Shown here: positions 32,754 to 41,887 of the stretch, piece by piece
How the letters are laid out: each line of letters opens with the position of its first letter
Numbering within the stretch: the stretch's first letter is position 1
NCBI RefSeq assembly: GCF_006539505.1
Contig: NZ_BJND01000002.1
Location: 1 to 64,000 of the forward strand
DNA: 64,000 bases
Direction: 5' to 3'
Source of the DNA: Streptomyces spinoverrucosus
Lineage (GTDB): Bacteria > Actinomycetota > Actinomycetes > Streptomycetales > Streptomycetaceae
Position numbers and translations under genes: made by a program
Notes under the pieces: generated by a model
Seen by the model: only the letters and a program-made list of their open reading frames with translations
What the model was told of the DNA's origin: nothing
Databases searched by the model: none

Positions 32754-34022
32754 ATGGCTGGAAGATCTCCGGCGGCCGTCGTCCTGGCTCTGATCACCAC
32801 GCTCGTGGCCGCGGTCGTCGTGCCCTCGGCTTCCGCGAACGCGGCACCCGTGACACCCAGGACCGTGGTCCTGGACGGCTCCCGGCTCCGGCAGGCGAAG
32901 GCCGACCTGCGGCACGGCGATCCCGAACTCCGGCGAGCCGTCGCGAGCCTGACGCGGCGCGCCGACGGGTGGCTGGAGCAGGGCCCGTGGACGGTCGTGG
33001 ACAAACCCCGCCCCGCACCGAGCGGCGACGTGCACGACTATCTGAGCCAGGCGCCCTACTGGTGGCCGACCACCACGCCCTCACCCGACAATCCGTGGAG
33101 CTGTCCGTACGTCCAGCGGGACGGGGAACGCAACCCCGAAGTCGACTCGGGCACCGACCGCCAGGACGTCGAGAAGGTCTTCGACTCGACGTACGACCTC
33201 GCGCTCGCCTGGTACTACACGGGTCACCGGCAGTACGCGCAGAAGGCCGCGCAGATCCTGCGCACCTGGTTCCTGGACCCGGCCACGCGGATGAACCCCC
33301 ACCTGAACCACGCCCAGTTCATCCCGTGCAAGTACGACGGGCGGGCGATCGGCATCATCGACTTCTCGCAGTCGTACACGAACGTCGTCGACGCCCTCGC
33401 GATCCTCGACACTGGCGCTCCCGGCTGGACGAAGGGCGACCGCGTCGCCATGCGGCGGTGGAACACCGCGTTCCTCACCTGGCTGACGACCAGCGAGTTC
33501 GGCAAGCAGGAGGCCGCGGCCGCCAACAACCACGGCACCTTCTACGACATGCTGGTCGCCGCCCTCGCCCTGTCGACCGGTGACGACGAGCTGGCCCGCA
33601 CGACCGTACGGGAGGCGGCTGCCAAGCGGATCGACATCCAGATCGCGGCCGACGGCAGCCAGCCCCAGGAACTGGCTCGCACCAGGAGCTGGCACTACTC
33701 GGCCTTCGCCCTTGTCGCCCACACCCGCCTGGCCGCGGTCGGCCGCCAGGTCGACGTGGATCTGTGGGCCCACCGCGGCCCTGACGGCCAGAGCCTGACC
33801 GAGGCCGTGCGCTATCTGCTCCCCGCCGCGACCGGCGCGGCCGACTGGCCGCACCCTGAGCTGGAGTTCCACCGGTACGCGGCCGGTGACGTCGTCCGCG
33901 CGGCCGCGGACGCGGGTGACGCGGCGGCGAGGAAAGCCGTCCCGCTGCTGGAGGCCCCGCCGGGAGGAAACCTGTGGCCGCTGCGGCCGGCCGCCGAACA
34001 GCTCGACTCGATCGCGGGCTGA
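32754..34022 (+). CDS. Secreted alginate-lyase-family protein
   Basis: The protein is about 422 aa from ATG 32754 behind GGAGG; the nearby ATG 32739 is an alternative. A Sec signal ends around ANA-APV. The mature domain is an alpha/alpha-toroid of the alginate_lyase family: GDVHDYLSQAPYWWPTTT, NPWSCPYVQRDGERNPEVDS, VFDSTYDLALAWYYTG, NPHLNHAQFIPCKYDGRAIG, and NNHGTFYDMLVAALAL with Asn-Asn-His, a typical catalytic block. It should cleave a uronic-acid polysaccharide outside the cell by beta-elimination. Substrate (alginate, glucuronan or other) is not decidable here. It faces the beta-helix/GH88 operon across a shared regulatory gap. Confidence 0.87.
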   Translation: MAGRSPAAVVLALITTLVAAVVVPSASANAAPVTPRTVVLDGSRLRQAKADLRHGDPELRRAVASLTRRADGWLEQGPWTVVDKPRPAPSGDVHDYLSQAPYWWPTTTPSPDNPWSCPYVQRDGERNPEVDSGTDRQDVEKVFDSTYDLALAWYYTGHRQYAQKAAQILRTWFLDPATRMNPHLNHAQFIPCKYDGRAIGIIDFSQSYTNVVDALAILDTGAPGWTKGDRVAMRRWNTAFLTWLTTSEFGKQEAAAANNHGTFYDMLVAALALSTGDDELARTTVREAAAKRIDIQIAADGSQPQELARTRSWHYSAFALVAHTRLAAVGRQVDVDLWAHRGPDGQSLTEAVRYLLPAATGAADWPHPELEFHRYAAGDVVRAAADAGDAAARKAVPLLEAPPGGNLWPLRPAAEQLDSIAG

Positions 34023-34047
34023 GGAGCGGCGCGTTGCCCACTGCCCG

Positions 34048-35505
34048 CTACGGGGCTATGCCGACGCCCTCGACACGGCTCCAGGCCTTCTCCTGCCGCG
34101 CGGTCATGGCAGGCCAGTCCGTACCGCCGGGGCGCGGCGTGACCCGTGCGGCGTAGGGAGCGGGGCGGAAGTCCGGGCGGTAGAAGCATCCGGTGCCGTA
34201 GGTGCGGTCGAACGTCGCGCAGGATGCCGCGATGGACTGCGGAGTCGGCTTCCTTCCGGTGCGCACCCACGTGTCCAGGGCGGAGATGGAGGTGGCGTAC
34301 TCGGAAGTGCTCAGCTCGCTGTGCTCGTGCTCCTCGGTGAACGTCTGCACGAGGTACCGGTCGCGGTGGGCGCCCTGGAGCGTGGCGCGGTAGGCCGCCT
34401 CGTGCTCGACGAATGCCGTCGGGTCGTCGATCGCGTGGAGGGTGAGGACGGGGATGGCGACCTTTCCCGTGAGGTCGCTGTCGTAGGACAGGTCCCGCAC
34501 GGCGGCCGGGTCGGCGGAAAAGCGCTCGACTCCGGCATTGAGGGCCTCGTCGTCGTGCGATCCGGAGTACCGCACACCCCGGTTGCTGAACGGGTTACGG
34601 CCGCCGAGGCGGTCGTGGACGATGTCGCGGAACGTGAAGGTGGCGAACCGCAGATGGGACTCAAGGGTGCGTTCCGGAATCTTCGTCACGGCGAGGATGT
34701 CGTCGAGGTTGCGCTGCTGCAGGGCCGTGCGGTCCTGTCGGGCGGAGGCATAGCCGGTGCACTCCTGAAGGCGGGCGCGCAGGCCGCTCGTCGTCATGGT
34801 GGAGTCGGCACGCAGCCCCTGCCACAGGGGGTACTGCGGTTCGGTGGGCCGGGGGTGGTTGCGGCAGTAGTACTGGTAGACCGCCCGCAGGTCGACGCGG
34901 TGGTCGTAGCCGCGGGAGCCGCCGGCCAGGACGCCGTTGGTGAGCAGCGCCCCGTCGTAGGGGCCGTTCTTCCTGCCGTAGACCTCGGCGACCTTGGCCG
35001 CGACGTTCCCGCCCCAGGACTGGCCGTGCACATACGTCCGCTTCGGCCCGCCGAATTCCGCGACGAACAGGCGACGCACGTTCTCGGTGTCGGCGGCGGC
35101 CATCCGTGTGCCGTAGCCCCCGCGGCGGTACGACGAACCGGCCCAGGCATACCCCTGGTCCACCATGACAGACCACCGCCCCAGGTCGTCGAGGCTGCGC
35201 TCGGGATCGGAGCCGTCGCCCAGGTCGGGGCCGCCGTGGGCGTGCACGATGAGCGATCCGTTCCAGTGTGTGGGCACGGCGATCGCGTAGTGGGCGCCGC
35301 TGGCGTCCTGCCCGGTGTAGCACGTGGCCTTTCCGGCAAGGTCACCCGGGCAGGCGGTGGTCGTGGGGCGTGGGGCGTCCATGGCGGCGGGCGTCGCGCC
35401 GGCGAGCGTACCGACGAGCACGCCCGCGGCGCCGACGGCCAGCGCCGTACGAAGCTTCCTGGGGAGACGAGTGCCTGACTGCCGTGGTGGGGTGCGTCCG
35501 ATCAA
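34048..35505 (-). CDS. Secreted alpha/beta hydrolase
   Basis: The protein is 485 aa with an N-terminal signal (LRTALAVGAAGVLVGTLAG). The mature chain shows the alpha/beta hydrolase oxyanion region LIVHAHGGPDLGDGS, a nucleophile elbow YVHGQSWGGNVAAKV, and a late Asp in LTLHAIDDPTAFVEHEA with His in EEHEHSEL. Four Cys may form disulfides. The size and large insert between elbow and Asp recall tannase- and 3-hydroxybutyrate-oligomer-hydrolase-like esterases. Placed next to polysaccharide lyases, it may remove ester groups such as acetyl or feruloyl, but that is inference. It is convergent with the alginate-lyase-family gene. Confidence 0.82.
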   Translation of the reverse strand: MIGRTPPRQSGTRLPRKLRTALAVGAAGVLVGTLAGATPAAMDAPRPTTTACPGDLAGKATCYTGQDASGAHYAIAVPTHWNGSLIVHAHGGPDLGDGSDPERSLDDLGRWSVMVDQGYAWAGSSYRRGGYGTRMAAADTENVRRLFVAEFGGPKRTYVHGQSWGGNVAAKVAEVYGRKNGPYDGALLTNGVLAGGSRGYDHRVDLRAVYQYYCRNHPRPTEPQYPLWQGLRADSTMTTSGLRARLQECTGYASARQDRTALQQRNLDDILAVTKIPERTLESHLRFATFTFRDIVHDRLGGRNPFSNRGVRYSGSHDDEALNAGVERFSADPAAVRDLSYDSDLTGKVAIPVLTLHAIDDPTAFVEHEAAYRATLQGAHRDRYLVQTFTEEHEHSELSTSEYATSISALDTWVRTGRKPTPQSIAASCATFDRTYGTGCFYRPDFRPAPYAARVTPRPGGTDWPAMTARQEKAWSRVEGVGIAP

Positions 35506-35745
35506 GGTTCTGCTCCCTGCCTCCGCCGACGCGTCCTCGCGCCGCGCGCAGCGATGCTAGGAACGGGCGGCACCCCGCACCATGGCCTGATCTTTTCTGT
35601 TCATAGTGTTCGCCCGCGGGGGCGCGCGTGGCCGACCGGTTGCTGGGCGGCGTTGCCGCTGCTCCCCTCGGGCGGTGTGGGCGATTCGGAAGACGCGCCG
35701 CATCGGTTCTCACGTATAACGGCACAAAACGGGTCTTATTCATTC

Positions 35746-37374
35746 ATGCAGAAATATACGCGGCGCACCTTGCTCGGTGCCTCGATCGTGGCCGCCGGCT
35801 CTGGAGTCCTGACCGCCTGTTCCGGGTCCGACACGCGCCCCGAGGCCGGGGCCACCGGCCACAGGGGCAGCAAGCACACCGTCGGCAACTTCGTCCCCAA
35901 GGGACCCAAGGGATACGTCAACCCGTCCGATCCCGAGGTTGTCGCCGTCGAGAAGAAGCGCGGGGCCGGTCCCGTCCGAAAGTTCACGCTCACCGCCACC
36001 GAGACGTCCCTCGACCTGGGCGGACGGACCGTCAGGTCATGGGCGTACGGCGACGCATTGCCAGGCAAGGAGGTCCGGATCACCGCGGGCGACGTACTCG
36101 AACTCACGCTCGCCAACCATCTGCGCGAGTCGACGACGCTGCACTCGCACGGTGTGCGCATGCGCTGCGACATGGACGGCGTACCGGGCCTGACCCAGTA
36201 CTCCATCAAGCCCGGTGCGGACTACACCTACCGCTTCGCCGTGCCGCACCCGGGCACCTACTGGCTGCATTCGCACTCGGGCATGCAGCTCGACCGCGGC
36301 CTGTACGCCCCGCTGATCGTCGAGGACCCCAAGGAGCCGTTGGCGTACGACAAGGAGTGGGTCGTCGTCCTGGACGACTGGCTGGACGGCGTGTCCGGCT
36401 CCACTCCGGACGGCGTGCTCTCGCAGCTGCGGGGCGGCAAGGCGCCGATGGACATGGGTGAGGGCTCCGGACATCACGGTCCGAGCTCGCACAAGTCCGC
36501 CGACGGGCACGCCTCGCCCTCCAGCAGGTCCGCCGGCCCCTCCCGGGTCCTGCGGGGGTCCCACAGCCGCATCCTGCACAGCATGGGCGGCAATGTCGAC
36601 TATCCGCACTACCTGGTCAACGGCCGCCTCCCGAAGGCGCCCTCGGTCTTCCGGGCCCGCCGTGGGGAGCGCATCCGGCTGCGGATCATCAACGCCGGGG
36701 GCGACACGGCCTTCCGGGTGGCACTGGGCGGTCACGAGATGACGGTGACGCACACGGACGGCTACCCGGTCGAGCACACGAAGACGGACGCGCTGCTGAT
36801 CGGCATGGCCGAGCGCTACGACGTGCTGGTCACCGCCAAGGACGGGGTGTTCCCGCTGGTCGCGATGGCCGAGGGCAAGGACGCGCGGGCCCTTGCAGTC
36901 CTGCGTACCGGCAGCGGGGAGAATCCCCCGCCCACCGCGCACCCGGACGAACTCGAAGGCCGTATCGTGCCCGCCAGACGGCTCGTGCCGCACGAGTCCG
37001 TGGCGCTCAACGACGACGAACCGGACCGCGAGATGCGCATCAAACTGACCGGCAACATGAAGGACTTCGACTGGAGCTTCGACCACGAGCCGTACTCCAT
37101 CGAAAAACGCGTCCCGGTCCGGGAAGGCGAACGTGTGCGTGTGTCGCTCATCAACGCCACCAACATGTGGCACCCGGTGCACCTGCACGGTCACACGTTC
37201 GCCCTCACCGGCATCGACGCGGCCGGGGCCCGGAAGGACACCGCGCATGTGCTGCCTCACCGCAAAATCGTCATCGACTTCTACGCCGACAACCCGGGCC
37301 TGTGGATGCTGCACTGCCACAACCAGTACCACTCCGAGTCCGGCATGATGACCATCCTCGGCTACCGGAAATGA
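35746..37374 (+). CDS. Multicopper oxidase, Tat lipoprotein
   Basis: The protein is 542 aa. It begins with a twin-arginine signal (YTRRTLLGASIVAAGSG) that ends in a lipobox (LTAC), so it is folded before export and then membrane-anchored. All four copper-ligand blocks are present: STTLHSHGVRMRCDMDGVPG, GTYWLHSHSGMQLDRG, NMWHPVHLHGHTFALTG, and LWMLHCHNQYHSESG. A His-rich insert (GSGHHGPSSHKSADGHAS) lies between domains 1 and 2, as in copper-handling oxidases. Laccase-like oxidation of phenols or Cu(I) is the family role. Start ATG 35746 lacks a good ribosome binding site; it is chosen because it puts the Tat motif at the N-terminus. A hairpin follows the gene. Confidence 0.9.
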   Translation: MQKYTRRTLLGASIVAAGSGVLTACSGSDTRPEAGATGHRGSKHTVGNFVPKGPKGYVNPSDPEVVAVEKKRGAGPVRKFTLTATETSLDLGGRTVRSWAYGDALPGKEVRITAGDVLELTLANHLRESTTLHSHGVRMRCDMDGVPGLTQYSIKPGADYTYRFAVPHPGTYWLHSHSGMQLDRGLYAPLIVEDPKEPLAYDKEWVVVLDDWLDGVSGSTPDGVLSQLRGGKAPMDMGEGSGHHGPSSHKSADGHASPSSRSAGPSRVLRGSHSRILHSMGGNVDYPHYLVNGRLPKAPSVFRARRGERIRLRIINAGGDTAFRVALGGHEMTVTHTDGYPVEHTKTDALLIGMAERYDVLVTAKDGVFPLVAMAEGKDARALAVLRTGSGENPPPTAHPDELEGRIVPARRLVPHESVALNDDEPDREMRIKLTGNMKDFDWSFDHEPYSIEKRVPVREGERVRVSLINATNMWHPVHLHGHTFALTGIDAAGARKDTAHVLPHRKIVIDFYADNPGLWMLHCHNQYHSESGMMTILGYRK

Positions 37375-37395
37375 TGGCCCGGTGAACCACGACCC

Positions 37396-37422
37396 CGGGT
37401 CCTGGCCGCGGGCCGGGACCCG
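37396..37422 (+). terminator. Hairpin between convergent genes
   Basis: Two 12-bp arms (37396-37407 and 37411-37422) pair with one T-G mismatch around a 3-base loop, 22 bp after the multicopper-oxidase stop and before the convergent monooxygenase gene. There is no U-run; in high-GC actinobacteria such hairpins commonly terminate. Confidence 0.65.
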
Positions 37423-37442
37423 ACAGGTCGGGGACCTCAGGC

Positions 37443-38729
37443 TCAGCTCGTCGAGGGTCGGCGCACCGACGCGGCCGGAGGGCGTTCGCGCAGGGCGCCG
37501 TAGGCCAGGAAGTAGGCGGGCACCCGGTTCACCCAGCGTGAGGTGGTGACCAGTTCGGTCAGGCGCTTGGCCCGCTTGGGGTCGCCGAGGGGCGGTCGGC
37601 CCAGCAGGAGGGGCTCGATGACGTGGCTGTGGGCGAAGCGTTGCAGGCCCTGGGTGAGGGCCGTGGTGGGCCAGCGGCGGCGCTGGACACGGCGTACCGC
37701 CGCAGGCAGGCCTGCCGCCGAGTCGCTCAGCGGCCCGACGAGGTGGCGGGCGGCGGCCACCGCGTCCTGGACGGCGAGGTTGATGCCGATGCCGAACACC
37801 GGCGACATGGCGTGTGCCGCGTCCCCGATGCACAGCAGCCCCGGCCGGTGCCAGCGCCGGAGCCGGTCCAGCCGTACGTCGAGCAGCTTCACTTCGTCCC
37901 ATGAGGTGAGGGTGTGCATGCGGTCCGCGACCCACGCGACGGCAGTCCCGTACGCCTCCCTGAACTGGTCGAGACCGCCTGCGCGGAGCCGTGCGTCGCT
38001 GCCCTTGGGGATCAGCGCGGCGCACTGCCAGTAGTCCCCGCGGTCGATCATGGCGCTGAGGAACCGGTCGCCGACGCCCCCCACCAGCCCGTGCGGATCG
38101 CCTTCGCGCCGCGGCAGCCGGAACCACCAGGCGTCCATCGGGCAGCGGAAGGTGCGCAGCTCCAGGTCGGGCAGCGAGCGGGCCAGCGATCCCCGGCCGT
38201 CGCAGGCCACCGTGAGGGTGGCCCGCAGCTCGCCGGTGCGGCCGTCGGACGTGCGGTAGGACACCCCGGTGACGCGTCCCCGTTCCACGAGGAACGAGGT
38301 CGCCTCGGTGTTCATGCGCAGGGAGAAGGCAGGCTCCCGGCCGGCCTCGTCGGCGAGGAGGTCGAGCAGGTCCCACTGGGGGACCATCGCGATGTAGTTG
38401 TACCGGCGTCGCAGCGCGCCGATGTTCCCCACGGTGACCAGCGACCGGTCGGGCCCGAGCGGCAGCTGGATCGTCGTGACCCGCCGCTGCGGCAGCCGGG
38501 CGAACCGCTCACTGAGGCCGAGCTCGTCCAGGAGTGCCAGGGTGGTCGGATGGACGGTGTCGCCGCGGAAGTCGCGCAGGAAGTCGCCGTGCTTCTCCAG
38601 GACCGTCACCGCCACCCCGGCCCGGGCCAGTAGCAGGGCGAGGACCATTCCGGCGGGCCCACCGCCCACCACGCAGCACGTGGTCCGCTCCCCCGACGCC
38701 GGCGCGTCCCTCGTGTCCCTTGAGTCCAT
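37443..38729 (-). CDS. FAD-dependent monooxygenase (aromatic hydroxylase type)
   Basis: The ATG at 38729 follows AAGGGACGAAG and gives 428 aa. The FAD-binding GxGxxG is CVVGGGPAGMVLALLLARAG, with the acidic end of the second strand at VLEKHG. The DG motif is VACDGRGSLARSL and the second FAD motif is GLLCIGDAAHAMSPVFGIGI. This is the p-hydroxybenzoate-hydroxylase fold, using NAD(P)H and oxygen. It is divergent from a P450 gene across 105 bp, so both may tailor the same small molecule under shared control. The substrate is unknown. Confidence 0.88.
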   Translation of the reverse strand: MDSRDTRDAPASGERTTCCVVGGGPAGMVLALLLARAGVAVTVLEKHGDFLRDFRGDTVHPTTLALLDELGLSERFARLPQRRVTTIQLPLGPDRSLVTVGNIGALRRRYNYIAMVPQWDLLDLLADEAGREPAFSLRMNTEATSFLVERGRVTGVSYRTSDGRTGELRATLTVACDGRGSLARSLPDLELRTFRCPMDAWWFRLPRREGDPHGLVGGVGDRFLSAMIDRGDYWQCAALIPKGSDARLRAGGLDQFREAYGTAVAWVADRMHTLTSWDEVKLLDVRLDRLRRWHRPGLLCIGDAAHAMSPVFGIGINLAVQDAVAAARHLVGPLSDSAAGLPAAVRRVQRRRWPTTALTQGLQRFAHSHVIEPLLLGRPPLGDPKRAKRLTELVTTSRWVNRVPAYFLAYGALRERPPAASVRRPSTS

Positions 38730-38770
38730 CGCGCTTCGTCCCTTCACCGGCGCCACCAATAGGTCACACT

Positions 38771-38782
38771 GGTATACATACC
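38771..38782. promoter_or_regulatory. Inverted repeat in divergent promoter region
   Basis: A perfect 5-bp inverted repeat with a 2-bp spacer (GGTATACATACC) sits in the 105-bp gap between the divergent monooxygenase and P450 starts. It lies in the most A+T-rich part of the gap, as expected for a promoter/operator. No regulator gene is adjacent, and the short arms make chance possible. Confidence 0.35.
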
Positions 38783-38834
38783 CACAAGTAGCAGCAAACC
38801 TTCGCGCATGGTTGCTACGTGCCCGGGAGGCGTG

Positions 38835-40061
38835 ATGAGCCAGCAGCCGGTCCTTCTGCCCTACTCCGATCCGGCCTTCGTGGCGGATCCCTTCCCGCTC
38901 TACCGACAGCTGCGCGAGGACGGCCCGGTCCGGCGCGCGATCATCGCGGGCGGCCTGGACGCCTGGTTGGTCACCCGTTACGAGGACGGTCTCGCGGCGC
39001 TGTCCGACCCAAGACTGAGCAGCGATGTCCGTGACGCATCGGACCCCCGCCTCCTGGGCCAGCTGCCCGAGGTCGAGCGCGAATCGATGATGAGCAGCAT
39101 GCTGCGCTCCGACCCGCCCGATCACACCCGGCTGCGCCGCCTGGTCTCGAAGGCGTTCACCGCGCGCCGGGTCGCCGAGCTGCGGCCCCGCATCCAGGAG
39201 ATCACCGACCGGCTGCTGGACGCGGTGGTGCCGGCGGGCCGGGCCGAGCTCGTCGCGGACTTCGCGCTCCCGCTGCCGGTGACCGTGATCAGCGAACTGC
39301 TCGGCGTACCGGTGGACGACCGGTACGACTTCCAGCGGTGGACCGACGACATGCTGCTGCGCGGGGAAAAGATGCCGGACCCCGCGATCGTGAACGAGGC
39401 GTGGCAGCACATGCGCGGGTACCTCACGAAGCTTCTGGAGGCCAAGCGCGCCCGGCCCGCGGACGATCTCCTCAGTGCGCTGATCAGCGCCCGCGACGAG
39501 GAGCAGCGGCTGAACGAGGACGAGCTGATCTCCATGGCGTTCCTGCTGCTGGTCGCCGGGTACATCACGACGGTCAATCTGATCGGCGGCGGCATCGCCG
39601 CGCTCCTGGCCCACCCCGACCAGCTTCAGCTGCTGCGGGACGATCCTGAACTGCTGCCCGGCGCGATCGAGGAGTTCCTGCGCTACGACGGTCCGGTCAG
39701 CCCGGGCATCGCCCGGTTCGCACGCGAGGACGTGGAGATCGCAGGCGTGACGATCCCGCGCGGCGCGACCGTGCTGATCGCGTCCGCGATCGCCGATCGC
39801 GATCCGGCACGGTTCCCCGACCCCGACCGGCTGGACGTCACCCGGCAGGACAACGGTCATCTGGCCTTCGGGCACGGCATCCACTACTGCCTGGGCGCGC
39901 CTCTCGCCCGGCTGGAGGGTCAGATCGCCATCGGCACGGTGCTGCGCCGCCTTCCGGACCTGGCCCTGGCCGTGCCGCCGGCCGAGCTGAGCTGGCGGCC
40001 CGGCGGGCTGCGCGGCCCGGTGCGGCTACCCGTCACCTTCAGCGGGTGTTCTTCAGGGTGA
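38835..40061 (+). CDS. Cytochrome P450 with altered I-helix
   Basis: The protein is 408 aa from ATG 38835 behind GGGAGG. The heme loop is FGHGIHYCLGAPLARLEG with Cys352. The I-helix reads LLLVAGYITTVNLIG. Bacterial P450s usually have AGHETT or AGxDTT here, so the conserved acid is Ile244 while Thr245-Thr246 stay. The ExxR region and a normal N-terminus are present (LPYSDPAFVADPFPLYRQLR). The change could alter oxygen activation or reflect an unusual reaction. The gene is divergent from a FAD monooxygenase, and its last 23 bp overlap the 3' end of the next, convergent gene. Confidence 0.9.
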   Translation: MSQQPVLLPYSDPAFVADPFPLYRQLREDGPVRRAIIAGGLDAWLVTRYEDGLAALSDPRLSSDVRDASDPRLLGQLPEVERESMMSSMLRSDPPDHTRLRRLVSKAFTARRVAELRPRIQEITDRLLDAVVPAGRAELVADFALPLPVTVISELLGVPVDDRYDFQRWTDDMLLRGEKMPDPAIVNEAWQHMRGYLTKLLEAKRARPADDLLSALISARDEEQRLNEDELISMAFLLLVAGYITTVNLIGGGIAALLAHPDQLQLLRDDPELLPGAIEEFLRYDGPVSPGIARFAREDVEIAGVTIPRGATVLIASAIADRDPARFPDPDRLDVTRQDNGHLAFGHGIHYCLGAPLARLEGQIAIGTVLRRLPDLALAVPPAELSWRPGGLRGPVRLPVTFSGCSSG

Positions 40062-41715
40062 CCCTCCCGGCCTTCTTGGTGAACAGGGCACCGCCGACGC
40101 TCATGGAGACGAGCAGGCTGTACTTTCCAGCCGGAATGTCCGAGACGTCGATTCCGTCAGCCCCGGTGCTGAAGTATCCGGAGTCGTAGTTGCCGAGGTC
40201 ACCTGGCTGTTTGTGCGGCCGCACGGCGTCGGGGTTCTTCTGCACGCTCAGCGGGAAGGAGTGGCATCCGGCCCTGCCCTGGAGTACGAGGTAGTAGGCG
40301 GCGTGCGCGTCGCGGTCGGCATTCCTTCCGGGCAGGAAGAAGACACCTTCCGCCTGGATCTTCCGGTCGCGCACCGCCACCTTCTCGGCAGAGAAGCACA
40401 CTCCGCCGGAATCGACCCCGACGATGCTCCTCTTGACCACCTTGAGGCCGCCCTTGCCGCCGCGGAAGAGAAGCTCCGAGTCGCCGCAGGCCTGGCGTCG
40501 GTCGACCGCGTTCTGTGAGATCAGCCGGGTTCGCCGTGCGATCCCCTCGTCCTTGCTCGTGACGCAGACGGAAACGTCATAGGTGCCCTGGGGGAGTTCG
40601 GTGAAGGTCAGGTCTCCCTGAGAGGCGAACCCGCCCGTGGCGTACTCGCAGAAGTACTCGTCGAAGTAGTCCCGGTAGAGCCGGATCTCCTTGGTCGTCT
40701 CCAGTGGGTACGCCCAGGTTTCGCCGTTCTTCTCCAGGACGAGCTGCTTGGTCTCGGCAGTCGGACCATCGGCCGACTCGCCCGGCAGGAAGGCGTGTCC
40801 CTTCAGCTGGAGATGCCCGTCCGCGAACTCGGCACGATTGAGGGTGGCCAGAGCGGTGTCGCGCTTTCGGAGCTCGGCGAGGTATTCGGCGGCCACCTCC
40901 GGGTCCTCGGGGTCGGCTCCTATCCGGACCTCTCCCCATCGGGGTGCGGCTCCCTCGGTCAGGGAATACACGATGCTCAGAATGGACGGCAGCGCCTGCC
41001 GGACCACCTCGTCGTGCCGTCGCACCGTGGGAGATTCCACGAACAGGAAGTTGAAGTTCTCGTATTCCCGCAGCGCGGGGAGACAGTGCTTGACTTCCTG
41101 CTCGTACTGGTAATCCCCGGGAGAGGAAACAACGTATATGTTCCGCTTGAGGTCCGTGTCCTTTTCGAGGACGTCCTTCATGACGGCGTCCATGATGGCC
41201 ACGTTCTCGTCGGACTGCCCCTCGCCGAGGACGGCGTCTCCGAGCTGGCCGTGGCCCTTTGAGTAACTTCCGAGGAAATACTGCGGCGTCGACGCCACGA
41301 TGTTCTTGTAGTCGTACTTCAGGCCGTAGTAGAGCGCCGCGCTTCCGCCCTTGGAAGCACCCAGGAGAGTCACCTCGTCCCGGGTCACGCGCAGACGTCG
41401 CATGTAGTCCGCTATGAGGGCCTGTATGGACTCAGTGACACTGAAGTCCATGTTCCTGGCGACGTAGTAGGAGGCCCCGCCGTCGAAGTGGTCACGAATC
41501 CTGAGGATGTTGCACTTGACGCTCTCCAGCGCGTTACCGAATCCGTACTTGCTGCCCACGGACGAAAACACCACCAGCAGGTGCCGGTGGTCGCCCTGGG
41601 CCGGGCGGAACTGGAATTCGACCGGCCACTTCCCGTGCACCTCCACGCCTTCTTTGTAGGCGCGGTTTTTTTGTGTTGCGTAGTTGGGCGACAGCGGGGG
41701 CAGGGAATTCTTCAT
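40039..41715 (-). CDS. Large protein with alpha/beta hydrolase (Asp2-like) domain
   Basis: The protein is 558 aa from ATG 41715; the frame is open further upstream, but that part reads as the antisense of the methyltransferase gene. The first 260 residues form an alpha/beta-hydrolase fold: HLLVVFSSVGSKYGFGNALE, nucleophile elbow LLGASKGGSAALYYGLKY, IYVVSSPGDYQYE, and NFNFLFVESPTVRRHDEVVR. This arrangement recurs in accessory-Sec Asp2-type and capsule-linked proteins, where the hydrolase acts as an acyltransferase or esterase. The C-terminal half has two beta-rich modules with similar sequence (FADGHLQLKGHAFLPGES and RKIQAEGVFFLPGRNAD). No secretion signal is seen. Function is not assigned. 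Confidence 0.75.
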   Translation of the reverse strand: MKNSLPPLSPNYATQKNRAYKEGVEVHGKWPVEFQFRPAQGDHRHLLVVFSSVGSKYGFGNALESVKCNILRIRDHFDGGASYYVARNMDFSVTESIQALIADYMRRLRVTRDEVTLLGASKGGSAALYYGLKYDYKNIVASTPQYFLGSYSKGHGQLGDAVLGEGQSDENVAIMDAVMKDVLEKDTDLKRNIYVVSSPGDYQYEQEVKHCLPALREYENFNFLFVESPTVRRHDEVVRQALPSILSIVYSLTEGAAPRWGEVRIGADPEDPEVAAEYLAELRKRDTALATLNRAEFADGHLQLKGHAFLPGESADGPTAETKQLVLEKNGETWAYPLETTKEIRLYRDYFDEYFCEYATGGFASQGDLTFTELPQGTYDVSVCVTSKDEGIARRTRLISQNAVDRRQACGDSELLFRGGKGGLKVVKRSIVGVDSGGVCFSAEKVAVRDRKIQAEGVFFLPGRNADRDAHAAYYLVLQGRAGCHSFPLSVQKNPDAVRPHKQPGDLGNYDSGYFSTGADGIDVSDIPAGKYSLLVSMSVGGALFTKKAGRVTLKNTR

Positions 41716-41887
41716 AACGGCGTGCGGACTCTCTGGCCGGGTGCTGGGCTGGGCGGTGCTCCGGCGGAGTATACGGAGTGGCCATCTGGCGGTCATCCAG
41801 AGGTAGGTTCTGGACACGCTGGCTTCATGGCGACACGGGCGGAAAGCGCGGCGCGCGGGGGCTGGGGTGCGGCGGGACAATGGGGGT

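Noticed and set aside
36037..38376. A 779-codon minus-strand frame across the multicopper oxidase and monooxygenase genes
   Set aside because: It crosses two well-supported genes in the wrong frame, shows no domain, and lacks a ribosome binding site.
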